From Saprospiraceae bacterium (GTDB lineage: Bacteria; Bacteroidota; Bacteroidia; Chitinophagales; Saprospiraceae): 64,000 bases of DNA. A program made the position numbers and the translations under genes. The stretch is from positions 186,001-250,000 of the forward strand of contig JADJWV010000001.1 of NCBI GenBank assembly GCA_016716185.1, in the 5' to 3' direction. The notes beneath the pieces are model-generated. The model had not been told where the DNA came from. It saw nothing but the letters and a program-made list of their open reading frames with translations, and made no database searches. This document shows positions 55,996 to 64,000 of this stretch, in pieces; positions within the stretch are counted from its first letter, which is position 1; each line of letters opens with the position of its first letter.

Positions 55996-56059
55996 GGCTT
56001 GTAGGCTTGTAGGCTTGTAGGCTTGTAGGCTTGTAGGCTTGTAGGCTTGTAGGCTTAAA
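55996..56059. repeat. Eight 8-bp tandem repeats (GGCTTGTA)
   Basis: Eight nearly identical GGCTTGTA units, the last one GGCTTAAA. The unit is one base away from the GGCTTATA unit of the array behind HMG-CoA reductase. It lies in the 346-bp gap upstream of the cluster promoter; a TAACATATGTTA palindrome follows at 56131-56142. Confidence 0.9.
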
Positions 56060-56130
56060 TTAATTACAGACTGCTAATATTTGCTAAAGATGTCTTTGTA
56101 TTTAAATTGAAAAAAATGTTTCAATGATAT

Positions 56131-56142
56131 TAACATATGTTA
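56131..56142. repeat. TAACATATGTTA palindrome
   Basis: A perfect 12-bp palindrome of the TAAC-N4-GTTA family, between the 8-bp array and the ogt stop. Confidence 0.4.
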
Positions 56143-56195
56143 GTTTAACTCCAACTATCAACTAACATTCAGCAACTGCTTCTCCAAAACAAATT

Positions 56196-56753
56196 CTATC
56201 TTATGTAAAAATCCAATTCCATTTGGACCGGACCTGTTCTTTCGTGCTCGAGTAAAAACTTCTTGCGCCAGAGGCCGCCTGCATAACCTGTCAGGCTGCC
56301 GTCCTTTCCGATCACTCTATGGCAAGGTACTATAATGGCAATAGGATTTTGCCCGTTGGCGTGAGCTATGGCACGGATGGCCAATGGATTATTCAATCGT
56401 AATGAAATTTCCTCATAACTACAGGTTTCACCATAAGGTATTTGAATTAACTGATTCCAGACCATTGTTTGAAACGGGCTGCCCATTAAAATTACTGGAA
56501 GTTCAAATTGTTGTAATTTTTTTAAAAAATAGGCCTCTAATTGGATCCTGGTTTTATTCAACAATTCATGTGCGCCGTTTTCAGGTTTCAGATCCCATTT
56601 CTTACAAAAGTCCTCAAATGCAGAAAATTCACGATCCGCATTTGAAAATTCAAGATAACACAATGTGTCCTCGCTCACAGCTGCCAGCATATCACCCAAT
56701 GGAGTATCGAATACTTTACTTATGACTACTCTTGGTTTAGGTGAAATATCCAT
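56196..56753 (-). CDS. ogt: Methylated-DNA--[protein]-cysteine S-methyltransferase
   Basis: A 185-residue suicide repair protein moving methyl groups from O6-methylguanine to its own cysteine. The acceptor motif IIVPCHRVIGKDGSLTGYAGG is visible in two parts, IIVPCHR and VIGKDGSLTGYAGG, and YGETCSYEEIS with NPIAIIVP gives the DNA-binding helix. The ATG at 56753 is preferred to a TTG at 56774. It stands between the cluster's upstream region and the S9 peptidase, and is not obviously part of either. Expression in adaptation to alkylation is family knowledge, not visible here. Confidence 0.93.
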   Translation of the reverse strand: MDISPKPRVVISKVFDTPLGDMLAAVSEDTLCYLEFSNADREFSAFEDFCKKWDLKPENGAHELLNKTRIQLEAYFLKKLQQFELPVILMGSPFQTMVWNQLIQIPYGETCSYEEISLRLNNPLAIRAIAHANGQNPIAIIVPCHRVIGKDGSLTGYAGGLWRKKFLLEHERTGPVQMELDFYIR

Positions 56754-56842
56754 TACGTGGGGCTTAAAACTCAAAACAAGAAGCTACAGGCAGATCGGTT
56801 ACGAAATATTTTAAAGGCTCTTCTAACTATCATCAATTCTCT

Positions 56843-56898
56843 ATCATCTTTACTCCATCATCTTTACTCCATCATCTTTACTCCATCATCTTTACTCC
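56843..56898. repeat. Four 14-bp tandem repeats
   Basis: Four exact copies of ATCATCTTTACTCC fill 56843-56898, ending 5 bp before the S9 peptidase stop. They lie between that stop and the ogt start. Confidence 0.92.
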
Positions 56899-56903
56899 CT
56901 GCT

Positions 56904-58949
56904 CTATTCCAGGTGCTGTTTCAGCCAGGCATGTACTTCTTTATAAAAAAACCTGCTGTTCTCCGCTTTTAAGATCCAGTGGTTTTCCTCGGGAAACACG
57001 ATCAGTTTAGAAGGTACTTTTTGCCTTTGCAGAATGTTCCAGTTTTCTATACTGTTATTTACAGGAACGCGGTAGTCGAGTTCTCCGATGGTAACCAGCA
57101 TGGGTGTCTTGAATTTATCAGCATAATACATTGGATTCTGTTCTTTCCAGGTTTTGGATTTTGACCATGGGGTTCCGCCATTCATCAATTCGCGTCCGAA
57201 AATGTAATCGCTGCTTCCCCATTGTGAAATGCTGTTGACTAATCCAGCATGACTGATCAGGCACTTGTAGTGGGTGGTTGTTGCTTGCAGCCAATTGGCG
57301 AGGTGACCGCCATAACTGGCCCCGCCCGCAGCTTGTTTGCTTCCATCGATGAAGGTATATTTGAGTAAGGCATATGCAGCAGCTTCGTTGATCTCGTCGG
57401 CCGGTCCTTTGAAAGGATCCAAAATAATGTCTTGCGAAAATTTTTCACCATACCCCGTTGAACCTGTAAAATCAGTCAACAACAACACATAACCCGGACT
57501 GGCTAACAAATGATAGTTCCAACGATAAGACCAGCTCTCCTTCCAGGACCCGGCTGGTCCTCCGTGAATCACCACAAACAAGGGGTATTTTTTTGTGGGA
57601 TCGAAGTGCGGCGGTTTTATCAGCAAATTCCGAATTTGTTTTCCTCGACTGCTTGTAAAATAAAAAGTTTCATAGGAAGACAGAGCAATCGTATCCAGTT
57701 GAGCACGATTTGCGTTCGACAATATTTGATGGGTTCCATCGCGATCAATGCGTACGATCTCGCCCGGAGCATTTACCGATTCCCATTGTGCTAAAATTAC
57801 CGGAGGACCTGTTCTACTTATACTTAAATTTGAATAACTACCAGTCGTTAGTTTAGGAAAAATCCGGGGGCTTCCTCCTTCCAGGGAGTACACCATTAAC
57901 CGGTCTCTGCCGTGATCTTCCACCGAAAGATATATTTCGTTTCCTTTGGGGACAAACTGATTGACCGGGCGGTCTGAATTTTTATCGATGTAGAATTTGT
58001 TTGACATATCAGGCCAGTCAAAGCGGACCAGTTTTGAAAGGTTATACAACTTGCCATTGTTACATGGACTCTCCATACATAACAAATATTTTCCATCGTC
58101 ACTAATTTGCGGTTGAGTAAATTCATAACTGCCTGTAGTTAGTTTAGTTTCAGCGCCGCCATCTCGTCCAATCTTATATAAATGATACTCCGGTTCCCTA
58201 TATGCCTGCGTATTCCTTTCGGTAGTCGCTGAAAAAACAATTACGTTTCCATCTTTAGACCAATTAGCAGATTCTATTGAAAATCCGGATTCTTTGATAA
58301 GCATGGCATCTTTAAATAAGTCGCTGCACTGCGCACTGTCCAGAGGTTGTACAAACAAATGAGTCTGCTTCTCGTCGAGCCATTTATCCCAGTTCCTGAT
58401 GGGAAAACTGGTATAGACCCTGGCCTGATATTTTTGTTTCTTCTTTTCTTCAATCATTTTCTTGTTGCAACTATCTGTCACACAACCTGGAAACACTGAA
58501 CTGTTAAACAGTATCCATTTTCCATCCGGGCTCCACTTGGGTGCTGAAGCCCCTGTGCTGATTTTTGAAAATCGTTGTGCTTCCCCACCCTGGGCCATAT
58601 TCATCAAATAAATTTGAGCAACATCATCGCCTTCTCTTTTTGCAGTAAAAGCTAAAAACTTCCCATCCGGACTCCAGGAATAATTTCCTTCACCGGCTTT
58701 ACCCGTAGTGAGCCTCCGTGGTTTTTCATTCCCTTCTGTTGGCATTATCCAAAGGTCGCTGACTTGCTCCTTGTCTTCATAAGAAGGTTCGGTCATCTGA
58801 TAAACAACCCATTTCCCATCCGGACTTACGGCCGGAACACCAATGCGTTTAAGCATCCACATGGCTTCATGAGTCATTGCCTTTTTATCCTGCGCCAGGC
58901 AAGAAGCAGCAATAAAAACCCAGAAGAATATTCTGAATAAATGATTCAT
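56904..58949 (-). CDS. Prolyl oligopeptidase family (S9) peptidase, secreted
   Basis: 681 residues with a signal peptide (FRIFFWVFIAASCLA). A beta-propeller built from PDGK-type repeats (SPDGKWVVYQM, SPDGKFLAFTA, SPDGKWILFN) fills residues 30-420, and the alpha/beta-hydrolase domain carries a complete triad: Ser545 in GGASYGGH, Asp625 in GELDYRV and His657 in EENHW. The propeller limits substrates to oligopeptides. The sequence is close to S9C dipeptidyl/acylaminoacyl peptidases used by Bacteroidota to degrade peptides in the periplasm. Transcribed alone. Confidence 0.93.
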   Translation of the reverse strand: MNHLFRIFFWVFIAASCLAQDKKAMTHEAMWMLKRIGVPAVSPDGKWVVYQMTEPSYEDKEQVSDLWIMPTEGNEKPRRLTTGKAGEGNYSWSPDGKFLAFTAKREGDDVAQIYLMNMAQGGEAQRFSKISTGASAPKWSPDGKWILFNSSVFPGCVTDSCNKKMIEEKKKQKYQARVYTSFPIRNWDKWLDEKQTHLFVQPLDSAQCSDLFKDAMLIKESGFSIESANWSKDGNVIVFSATTERNTQAYREPEYHLYKIGRDGGAETKLTTGSYEFTQPQISDDGKYLLCMESPCNNGKLYNLSKLVRFDWPDMSNKFYIDKNSDRPVNQFVPKGNEIYLSVEDHGRDRLMVYSLEGGSPRIFPKLTTGSYSNLSISRTGPPVILAQWESVNAPGEIVRIDRDGTHQILSNANRAQLDTIALSSYETFYFTSSRGKQIRNLLIKPPHFDPTKKYPLFVVIHGGPAGSWKESWSYRWNYHLLASPGYVLLLTDFTGSTGYGEKFSQDIILDPFKGPADEINEAAAYALLKYTFIDGSKQAAGGASYGGHLANWLQATTTHYKCLISHAGLVNSISQWGSSDYIFGRELMNGGTPWSKSKTWKEQNPMYYADKFKTPMLVTIGELDYRVPVNNSIENWNILQRQKVPSKLIVFPEENHWILKAENSRFFYKEVHAWLKQHLE

Positions 58950-59021
58950 AACTATTTTATTACTAAAAACTAAAATTGAATAACTTATGAAATTAGAAAA
59001 TTTGAGGTCGCTAAAATTCGA

Positions 59022-59420
59022 TTATTTACCCCAAACTGCAACTCTGGCTCTTCCTCTTCCTCTCCCAGCGGTTTCATACCAGAATTCAATTTTAGAAAGC
59101 CTTCTGAGCCCTCCATTTAATTCAATGACCCGGGTTTGGCCTCCCTGCTTTATCAGCGACTTGACTGGAACATCCTGCACGCCACCATTATCAAAATAAA
59201 CTTTCATGTCGTACATACGCAAAGGCGCATCGGTGATTCTGACAACGAGTTTACTGTATTCATCGCGAAGGTCTCCAAAATGAATGACATCGCGGTCTAC
59301 ACCAAAGGTCACCCATTTATCGCCAATAAATTTCCAGCCATCTGATTCTGTCAGTTTACCCGGGCCACAGGAACCTAAAAGAAAAATCAAGCCCAATAAA
59401 ACTATTGTCAAATTTTTCAT
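59022..59420 (-). CDS. DUF2541-like small lipoprotein
   Basis: 132 residues with a lipoprotein signal (lipobox LLGSC, Cys18). The mature part is beta-rich: WKFIGDKWVTFGVDRDVIHFGD, here read as WKFIGDKWVTFG then VDRDVIHFGD, followed by MYDMKVYFDNGGVQDVPVKS and a basic end, RGRGRARVAVWG. The pattern resembles DUF2541 proteins, envelope proteins of unknown role. It precedes the S9 peptidase gene by 72 bp in the same direction and could share its transcript. Divergent from mnmG. Confidence 0.65.
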   Translation of the reverse strand: MKNLTIVLLGLIFLLGSCGPGKLTESDGWKFIGDKWVTFGVDRDVIHFGDLRDEYSKLVVRITDAPLRMYDMKVYFDNGGVQDVPVKSLIKQGGQTRVIELNGGLRRLSKIEFWYETAGRGRGRARVAVWGK

Positions 59421-59529
59421 CTTACAAATTTATGCGAATATACAATTTCTCTTTTTTTGAGATCTCTCCAACCAGGGCAGACAATTCCATGCATATCAAG
59501 GCCAGAATCCTTATTTTCGCGGCCAGAAT

Positions 59530-61395
59530 ATGTTTGGAGAGTACGATGTCATTGTAGTTGGAGCAGGCCACGCCGGTTGCGAGGCTGCCACTGCTGCAGC
59601 AAATATGGGTTGCAGGGTCCTGCTCGTCACCATGAACATGCATACCATCGCGCAGATGTCCTGCAATCCTGCTATGGGAGGTGTTGCAAAAGGTCAGATC
59701 GTAAGAGAAATCGACGCACTTGGCGGATATTCTGGCATTGTGACAGACGAAACCCGGGTTCAGTTTCGAATGCTCAATCGTTCTAAAGGCCCGGCTATGT
59801 GGAGTCCTCGTGCACAAAGCGACCGCAATCTCTTTGCACGAAAATGGCGCAATTTGCTCGAGGCTCATCCGCTCATTGATTTTTGGCAGGATATGGTAAA
59901 AGGTCTGATCATCAAAGACAAAAAAGTGAATGGAGTAATCACCGGAATGGGCCAGCGCATTGAGTGCAAAACGGTAGTACTCACAAACGGAACGTTTTTA
60001 AATGGCATCATCCATATCGGTGAAAAACAATTCGGGGGTGGACGCGCCGGCGAACATGCTGCGACAGGAATTACAGAACAGCTGGTCAGTCTCGGATTTG
60101 AAAGCGGCAGGATGAAAACAGGAACGCCTCCGCGTCTGGATGGGAGAAGTATCAATTACAAAATTCTCGAAGAGCAACCAGGAGATGAACATCCTTCGAG
60201 GTTTTCATTTTTAAAAACCAATGTTCCTGAACAACAGTTAAGCTGCCATATCAGCTATACCAATCAGGAAGTCCACGACATATTAAAAACCGGATTCGAC
60301 AAAAGTCCGATGTTTGCCGGCAGGATTAAAGGCCTCGGTCCGCGTTATTGCCCTTCAATCGAAGATAAAATTGATCGCTTTGCAGAACGCGACCGGCATC
60401 AGCTGTTTATCGAACCGGAAGGATGGGATACACACGAAGTCTATTTGAATGGCTTTTCTTCATCACTCCCAGAAGAAGTGCAGTACAAAGCCTTGCAGAA
60501 AATTCCCGGCCTGGAACAGGTGAAAATGTTCAGGCCCGGATATGCTATCGAATACGATTATTTTCCGCCCACGCAATTATCCTTAAGTCTTGAAACGCAT
60601 TTGGTTTCCAATCTTTTTTTTGCAGGACAAATCAACGGCACGACCGGTTATGAAGAAGCTGCATGCCAGGGTCTCATGGCCGGAATCAATGCTGCACTGC
60701 GCGTTAAAAACGAACAATCGTTAGTTTTATCCAGATCAGAAGCATATATCGGCGTACTGATCGACGATTTGGTGAATAAAGGTACTGAGGAACCTTACCG
60801 CATGTTTACTTCCCGCGCAGAATTCAGGATCCTGCTGAGACAGGATAATGCAGACCTTCGCCTAACACCCATAGCTGCCAATCTGGGAATGAACCATATG
60901 GAAAGCCGTTTAGAACGGGTCCGCCAAAAATCAGAAGGCCAAAAAAATATTTCAAAACTCCTGCAATCTGTTTCAGTTTCTCCCGAACAAATAAACGACT
61001 ACCTCACTTCTTTGGGTTCTTCTCCTACAGAAACCCGATTGAAACTAAGCCAGCTCATAACCCGGCCCAATGTAAGCATCGCCGGACTCATAACATTATT
61101 GCCGGAACTCGCATCTTCGCTCTCTGAATTCGATGAGGAAGTTCTTCAATGTTCAGAAATACAACTTAAATACGAAGGGTATATCAAAAAAGAACAGGAA
61201 CTGGTAGACAAAATGACGCGCCTGGAACATATTAAGCTGAATCCTGAGTTCGATTATTCAGGGATTGCCGCACTCAGCAATGAAGCGAAAACCAAACTCT
61301 CGAAAATAAAACCCATCTCCATCGGACAGGCAAGCAGGATCAGCGGCGTGTCCCCATCTGATATTTCAATTTTGCTCGTGTATTTGGGAAGATGA
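59530..61395 (+). CDS. mnmG: tRNA uridine 5-carboxymethylaminomethyl modification enzyme MnmG
   Basis: 621 residues, the normal length. With MnmE it installs the carboxymethylaminomethyl group at wobble U34 of several tRNAs, using FAD, NADH and folate (family knowledge). Motifs: FAD fold VVGAGHAGCEAA (9-20), NPAMGGVAKGQIVREIDALGG in two parts (NPAMGGVAKG, QIVREIDALGG), GTFLNG, MKTGTPPRLDGR, AGQINGTTGYEEAACQG and the C-terminal helical tRNA/MnmE domain. A near-consensus -7 element (TATTTTCG, 59510-59517) lies just before the ATG. The stop is followed by GATGGAT microrepeats and the REP-like array. Confidence 0.97.
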   Translation: MFGEYDVIVVGAGHAGCEAATAAANMGCRVLLVTMNMHTIAQMSCNPAMGGVAKGQIVREIDALGGYSGIVTDETRVQFRMLNRSKGPAMWSPRAQSDRNLFARKWRNLLEAHPLIDFWQDMVKGLIIKDKKVNGVITGMGQRIECKTVVLTNGTFLNGIIHIGEKQFGGGRAGEHAATGITEQLVSLGFESGRMKTGTPPRLDGRSINYKILEEQPGDEHPSRFSFLKTNVPEQQLSCHISYTNQEVHDILKTGFDKSPMFAGRIKGLGPRYCPSIEDKIDRFAERDRHQLFIEPEGWDTHEVYLNGFSSSLPEEVQYKALQKIPGLEQVKMFRPGYAIEYDYFPPTQLSLSLETHLVSNLFFAGQINGTTGYEEAACQGLMAGINAALRVKNEQSLVLSRSEAYIGVLIDDLVNKGTEEPYRMFTSRAEFRILLRQDNADLRLTPIAANLGMNHMESRLERVRQKSEGQKNISKLLQSVSVSPEQINDYLTSLGSSPTETRLKLSQLITRPNVSIAGLITLLPELASSLSEFDEEVLQCSEIQLKYEGYIKKEQELVDKMTRLEHIKLNPEFDYSGIAALSNEAKTKLSKIKPISIGQASRISGVSPSDISILLVYLGR

Positions 61396-61440
61396 GATGA
61401 TGGATGATGGATGATGGAGAATGCATAATTGGAAATGGTC

Positions 61441-61893
61441 CGATGCCGGCGCAAGTCTCCAGACTTGTGCCAATGAATTTTCTAACTTACTCGCTGAACT
61501 AACATACGTTATTTATATTTAAATTAGCTTAATAAGCTGCTTTTCTTTTGAACTTCCTATGCCGGCGCAAGTCTCCAGACTTGTGCCAATGAATTTTCTA
61601 ACTTACTCACTGATCTAACACACGTTATTTATATTCAATTTATGTTAATAAACTGCTTCCCAGGCTGGCGCAAGTCTCCAGACTTGTGCCAATGAATTTT
61701 CTAACTTACCCGCTGAACTAACATACGTTATTTATATTTAAATTAGCCTAATAAGCTGCTTTTCTTTTGAACTTCCTATGCTGGCGAAAGTCTCCAGACT
61801 TGTGCCAATGAAAATATAACTTACAAGCCGATCTAACACACGTTAGTTATATTTAAATTACCTGAATAGATTGCTTTTCTTTTAAACTTCCCA
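61441..61893. repeat. Four-copy REP-like tandem array
   Basis: Four copies spaced 116, 103 and 116 bp. Each has a strong hairpin, GGCGCAAGTCT pairing with AGACTTGTGCC over a 2-nt gap (61448-61471, 61564-61587, 61667-61690, 61783-61806), then TAACAYACGTTA (61500, 61616, 61719, 61834) and a conserved TTTCTTTT tail. No frame is conserved. It fills the gap between the converging mnmG and 61918 gene ends. Confidence 0.9.
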
Positions 61894-61917
61894 TTATATC
61901 TTTAGCTATTGACTTTC

Positions 61918-62538
61918 TCACCATACTGTTTTCAGTGCAGATATTTGGTGAGTTATGAGATCTTCCTGAACGACCAGGGGATAACACTTGATTACCGTAA
62001 TCGTACAAACGGAGTTATCTGCTGAAAAAGCTGTGAGCTTATAAAAGCCAGGAAGGTATGGGCTTAAATTAAATTGTACGGGTTCTGATTCAAGATACCC
62101 ATCCTCTAATAGCCTGCCAGTCTTCCTGTCGAATAGTTTAAAATTCCTTAAAGATTTTGCAACGGGTGCAGATTTAATGCGAATGATTTGTTTTTCGGTG
62201 CCTGCAAATTCTGAAAGCTTAATAAAATCAGGAGGAAAAAAATTCTGCGCTTCCGGACCATTGCTGCCCTTGTTTTGAATACTTAGGGAAGTGACCCGGC
62301 AGGGTCCGCTTCGGAGATCGCACTGCACAAAAAAATCTTCCGGACAAGGTACTGTATCAGACAGATACAACTTCATAGCGCTTCCTTTTCCATCATCCGG
62401 TAAATTGTAATACCTCCGGGCTGTCATTTTCTCAGTCAATATGGGGTGTGCTTCTTCATTTTGAAATCCTTCTTGTAATTCAAACACACTCCCAGCGTAA
62501 TGTTTGACGATGGCGTGCCTGAGATAAATCAATGGCAT
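61918..62538 (-). CDS. Unknown protein, beta-rich, with C-terminal beta-sandwich
   Basis: 206 residues, not recognised. It starts MPLIYLRHAIVKHYAGSVFE with no signal peptide and contains several Cys and an LPDDG turn. The last 90 residues (SEPVQFNLSPYLPGFYKLTA to ITVIKCYPLVVQ) alternate strands like an Ig-type sandwich. The ATG at 62538 lies 1 bp after the stop of the membrane-protein gene, so the two form an operon. It may be a cytoplasmic or anchored partner of that protein. No transport signal or enzyme motif was seen. Confidence 0.65.
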   Translation of the reverse strand: MPLIYLRHAIVKHYAGSVFELQEGFQNEEAHPILTEKMTARRYYNLPDDGKGSAMKLYLSDTVPCPEDFFVQCDLRSGPCRVTSLSIQNKGSNGPEAQNFFPPDFIKLSEFAGTEKQIIRIKSAPVAKSLRNFKLFDRKTGRLLEDGYLESEPVQFNLSPYLPGFYKLTAFSADNSVCTITVIKCYPLVVQEDLITHQISALKTVW

Positions 62539-62539
62539 C

Positions 62540-62917
62540 TTAATATTTAAACAAGGCAATGACCGTTAAAACAAAGAGAACGATCAGCAAAAGTATAATC
62601 CCTACCATATAAGAAGATCCGACCCCCGGACCCTGCTCGGTATAAGCATTTAATCCCTTTTCAATTACAAAATGGCAGCCAAGAACTCCGGCTATAATCA
62701 GTCGGATCAGGAGGAAGCGCTTCGGAACAAATTCAAGATAATACAATCCAAAACTCAATGGAAGAATGATCAGGGGTACAAATACGCTGATCTTTATCCA
62801 AAATGCATCCATATATTTCACCGGCGAATGACTTGCCTGTATTAAAACAACTACCAATAAATACATCAGCAACCAATACAATTCCGGACCAACCAGCCAT
62901 TGTGCCATTCTATTCAT
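62540..62917 (-). CDS. Four-helix membrane protein of unknown function
   Basis: 125 residues with TM helices near 12-30, 42-60, 70-86 and 102-120, short loops and no conserved charged residues in the membrane that point to transport. It resembles other small orphan membrane proteins of Bacteroidota. It is cotranscribed with the 206-residue gene 1 bp downstream. Start ATG at 62917. Confidence 0.65.
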   Translation of the reverse strand: MNRMAQWLVGPELYWLLMYLLVVVLIQASHSPVKYMDAFWIKISVFVPLIILPLSFGLYYLEFVPKRFLLIRLIIAGVLGCHFVIEKGLNAYTEQGPGVGSSYMVGIILLLIVLFVLTVIALFKY

Positions 62918-62986
62918 ACAGATTTCTTTAACTTGAAATTATAACATTGACCATAGAGCCATGATCCTATTTCCTTTTCTAAATAA

Positions 62987-63119
62987 GGGCACTTCTAAAA
63001 ATCCCTGCTACTTCGTTGTAAAAATTTTCTAAACGCCTCTCCCGCCTTGCGGGATATGCAGTAAACTCTGAGTTTAAAAAATTCACACGCCTCGTCTGAG
63101 AGGTTTTTTATAAGTCCCC
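62987..63119. mobile_element. MITE-like element with terminal inverted repeats and ATAA flanks
   Basis: The element starts GGGCACTTCTAAAAATCC and ends with the inverse of GGGGACTTATAAAAAACC: 15 of the first 18 positions match as inverted repeats. ATAA flanks both sides (62983-62986 and 63120-63123), consistent with a 4-bp target duplication. Inside are the small stem TCCCGCCTTGCGGGA and CGCCTC motifs in two places. No frame. The rest of the gap from 62918 to 63229 holds nothing else. Confidence 0.5.
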
Positions 63120-63229
63120 ATAATTCAAAATCATCAATTTCATCTGCAATTTAGTCAATTCCGTAAACTTCAATATATTGCAGTAAATTTATTTATTATT
63201 TCAATTCTTTCTTTGTGATAAATCAGGAA

Positions 63230-63526
63230 ATGTTTTTCAAAATAGGTATACTTGCTGATATCCTGTTGATCATGCTTTCTGTTTCCGGAATGTATTTCAG
63301 TAAAGACAGCATGGATGGATATTCTCAGATGGGAAAAATTTTTGTCTGGCTAATTCCGCTGGCTATCTCCATCCTTATTTTGCTTGCTTTATTTCTGAAA
63401 AGCAAGGATAAATTGATGCTTGCCAATATTTTACTTTGGATTCCGGCTACCCCTTTTGTCATCGGACTTTTGATCACTGCCTTTTTGGCTCTGGTTTTTA
63501 ATCTTTTTGGCAAGTCAACCCATTGA
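63230..63526 (+). CDS. Small three-helix membrane protein
   Basis: 98 residues, not recognised. TM helices lie near 4-24, 38-56 and 66-92 (LLWIPATPFVIGLLITAFLAL). The ATG at 63230 is preceded by CAGGAA and preferred to a GTG at 63215. The next gene, also coding for a membrane protein, starts 34 bp after the stop, so they are probably cotranscribed. Confidence 0.6.
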   Translation: MFFKIGILADILLIMLSVSGMYFSKDSMDGYSQMGKIFVWLIPLAISILILLALFLKSKDKLMLANILLWIPATPFVIGLLITAFLALVFNLFGKSTH

Positions 63527-63559
63527 ATACTTTTTCCAACTATTCTTTAATAAAAACCT

Positions 63560-64000
63560 ATGATATTTTTTGTTTACTTACTGTGCCTGATCATAACCGT
63601 TTTACAAATATGGAATACTCTACAATTCAAACCCATGGCAGGAGATCGTGCAGTGGGACAAGCCTGGGTCATGATTTTCCTGGCTTTAATTTTTACATTG
63701 TGTACGGCATTGTTATTTTTTTTAATGGCGAGAAAAGATTGTTTTATCTGGTTTCGCGAAAATATCAATTTTGGAAAGTTTTTTATTCCGCTATTTTGCC
63801 TTTGTTACATCATTGCCGTGTTCTTTAGCTCCGTGTTTAAAACTGAGTGGCATAGCGACAGCACTTTTCCTTATTTGCTCAGATTTCTCTCCTTAGGACA
63901 TTTTTATATTTGGATCCCCTTGGGTGTCATGCTTCCCTTTTATTTTCTCATTCGCGATGGAGGAGTTCAGGCCATGGCCTTAACTTATGTAAAATATCCA
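63560..64000 (+). CDS. Multi-TM membrane protein, C-terminus outside the window
   Basis: 147 residues are visible before the right edge, from the ATG at 63560. Hydrophobic helices lie near 2-17, 36-56, 72-90 and 112-132 with a short charged loop (MARKDCFIWFRENINFGKFF). It reads as a polytopic inner-membrane protein of unknown family. Composition and spacing agree with the preceding small membrane protein as operon partner. Confidence 0.65.
   Translation, partial: MIFFVYLLCLIITVLQIWNTLQFKPMAGDRAVGQAWVMIFLALIFTLCTALLFFLMARKDCFIWFRENINFGKFFIPLFCLCYIIAVFFSSVFKTEWHSDSTFPYLLRFLSLGHFYIWIPLGVMLPFYFLIRDGGVQAMALTYVKYP

Noticed and set aside
1..64000. tRNA or rRNA genes
   Set aside because: No cloverleaf with a T-arm of the GGTTCRANNCC type and no rRNA signature was seen in any gap; a computed search (tRNAscan, Rfam) would be decisive.

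Overview
The window comes from a chromosome of a Bacteroidota member, most likely of the Saprospiraceae/Saprospiria type. The evidence is several secreted proteins ending in type IX secretion (T9SS) sorting domains, a TonB-dependent receptor with a carboxypeptidase-like N-terminal domain, TAnnTTTG-type promoter -7 elements, a Sec/lipoprotein-type (clade II) nitrous oxide reductase cluster, and mevalonate-pathway enzymes instead of MEP enzymes. The genus cannot be fixed from sequence alone. No rRNA, tRNA, CRISPR array or transposase was seen.

Layout. 1-4930 (minus): a CorA transporter cut by the window edge, a copper P-type ATPase and recA. 4931-5456 has no protein gene of normal size but holds 22-bp-spaced direct repeats, a possible small transcript and a strong terminator. 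5457-13209 (minus): two T9SS-exported proteins including a metzincin-like protease, rsgA, a GGGP-synthase-like prenyltransferase, a thioredoxin-like lipoprotein, trhO and a T9SS subtilase. 13507-15865 (plus): type II IPP isomerase and class II HMG-CoA reductase, followed by an 8-bp tandem array and the 3' remnant of a T9SS gene. 16567-23632 (minus): a nos cluster (cytochrome c, nosZ, fasciclin lipoprotein, nosL fused to a membrane domain, nosD, nosF, nosY) divergent from an Fe-S type Rrf2 regulator. 23794-33171 (plus): TauE permease, rhodanese lipoprotein, hflX, a frameshifted M29 aminopeptidase, a coupled TonB receptor/phytase pair and a double SRPBCC protein. ileS follows on minus with an apparent frameshift. 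37117-42350: a secreted protein, a T9SS trypsin-like protease and a large metzincin.

42602-55849 is the most unusual region: eleven tightly packed minus-strand genes with no housekeeping member. In transcription order they encode a metallophosphoesterase, a coiled-coil lipoprotein, a small holin-sized membrane protein, a membrane/coiled-coil protein, a two-HKD phospholipase D, a YiiX-like permuted papain-fold protein, a small charged protein, a TULIP/P47-like protein with a glycine-rich hydrophobic segment, a multi-TM protein fused to a GMC oxidoreductase, another membrane protein and an amidase with an SH3b domain. Almost every recognisable activity concerns lipids or the envelope. A single promoter with a perfect TACTTTTG -7 element and two 11-bp direct repeats lies upstream. 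This is the best candidate for an undescribed system.

56196-64000 holds an Ogt-type methyltransferase, an S9 peptidase, a small lipoprotein, mnmG, a four-copy REP-like array, two unknown minus-strand genes, a MITE-like 133-bp element and two plus-strand membrane-protein genes, the last cut by the window end.

Two general points. Three 1-base contractions in short homopolymers break two otherwise conserved genes (ileS and the M29 aminopeptidase), which looks more like consensus error than decay. Non-coding DNA is rich in short tandem repeats (periods 7, 8 and 14) next to stop codons and in dispersed TAAC-N4-GTTA palindromes.
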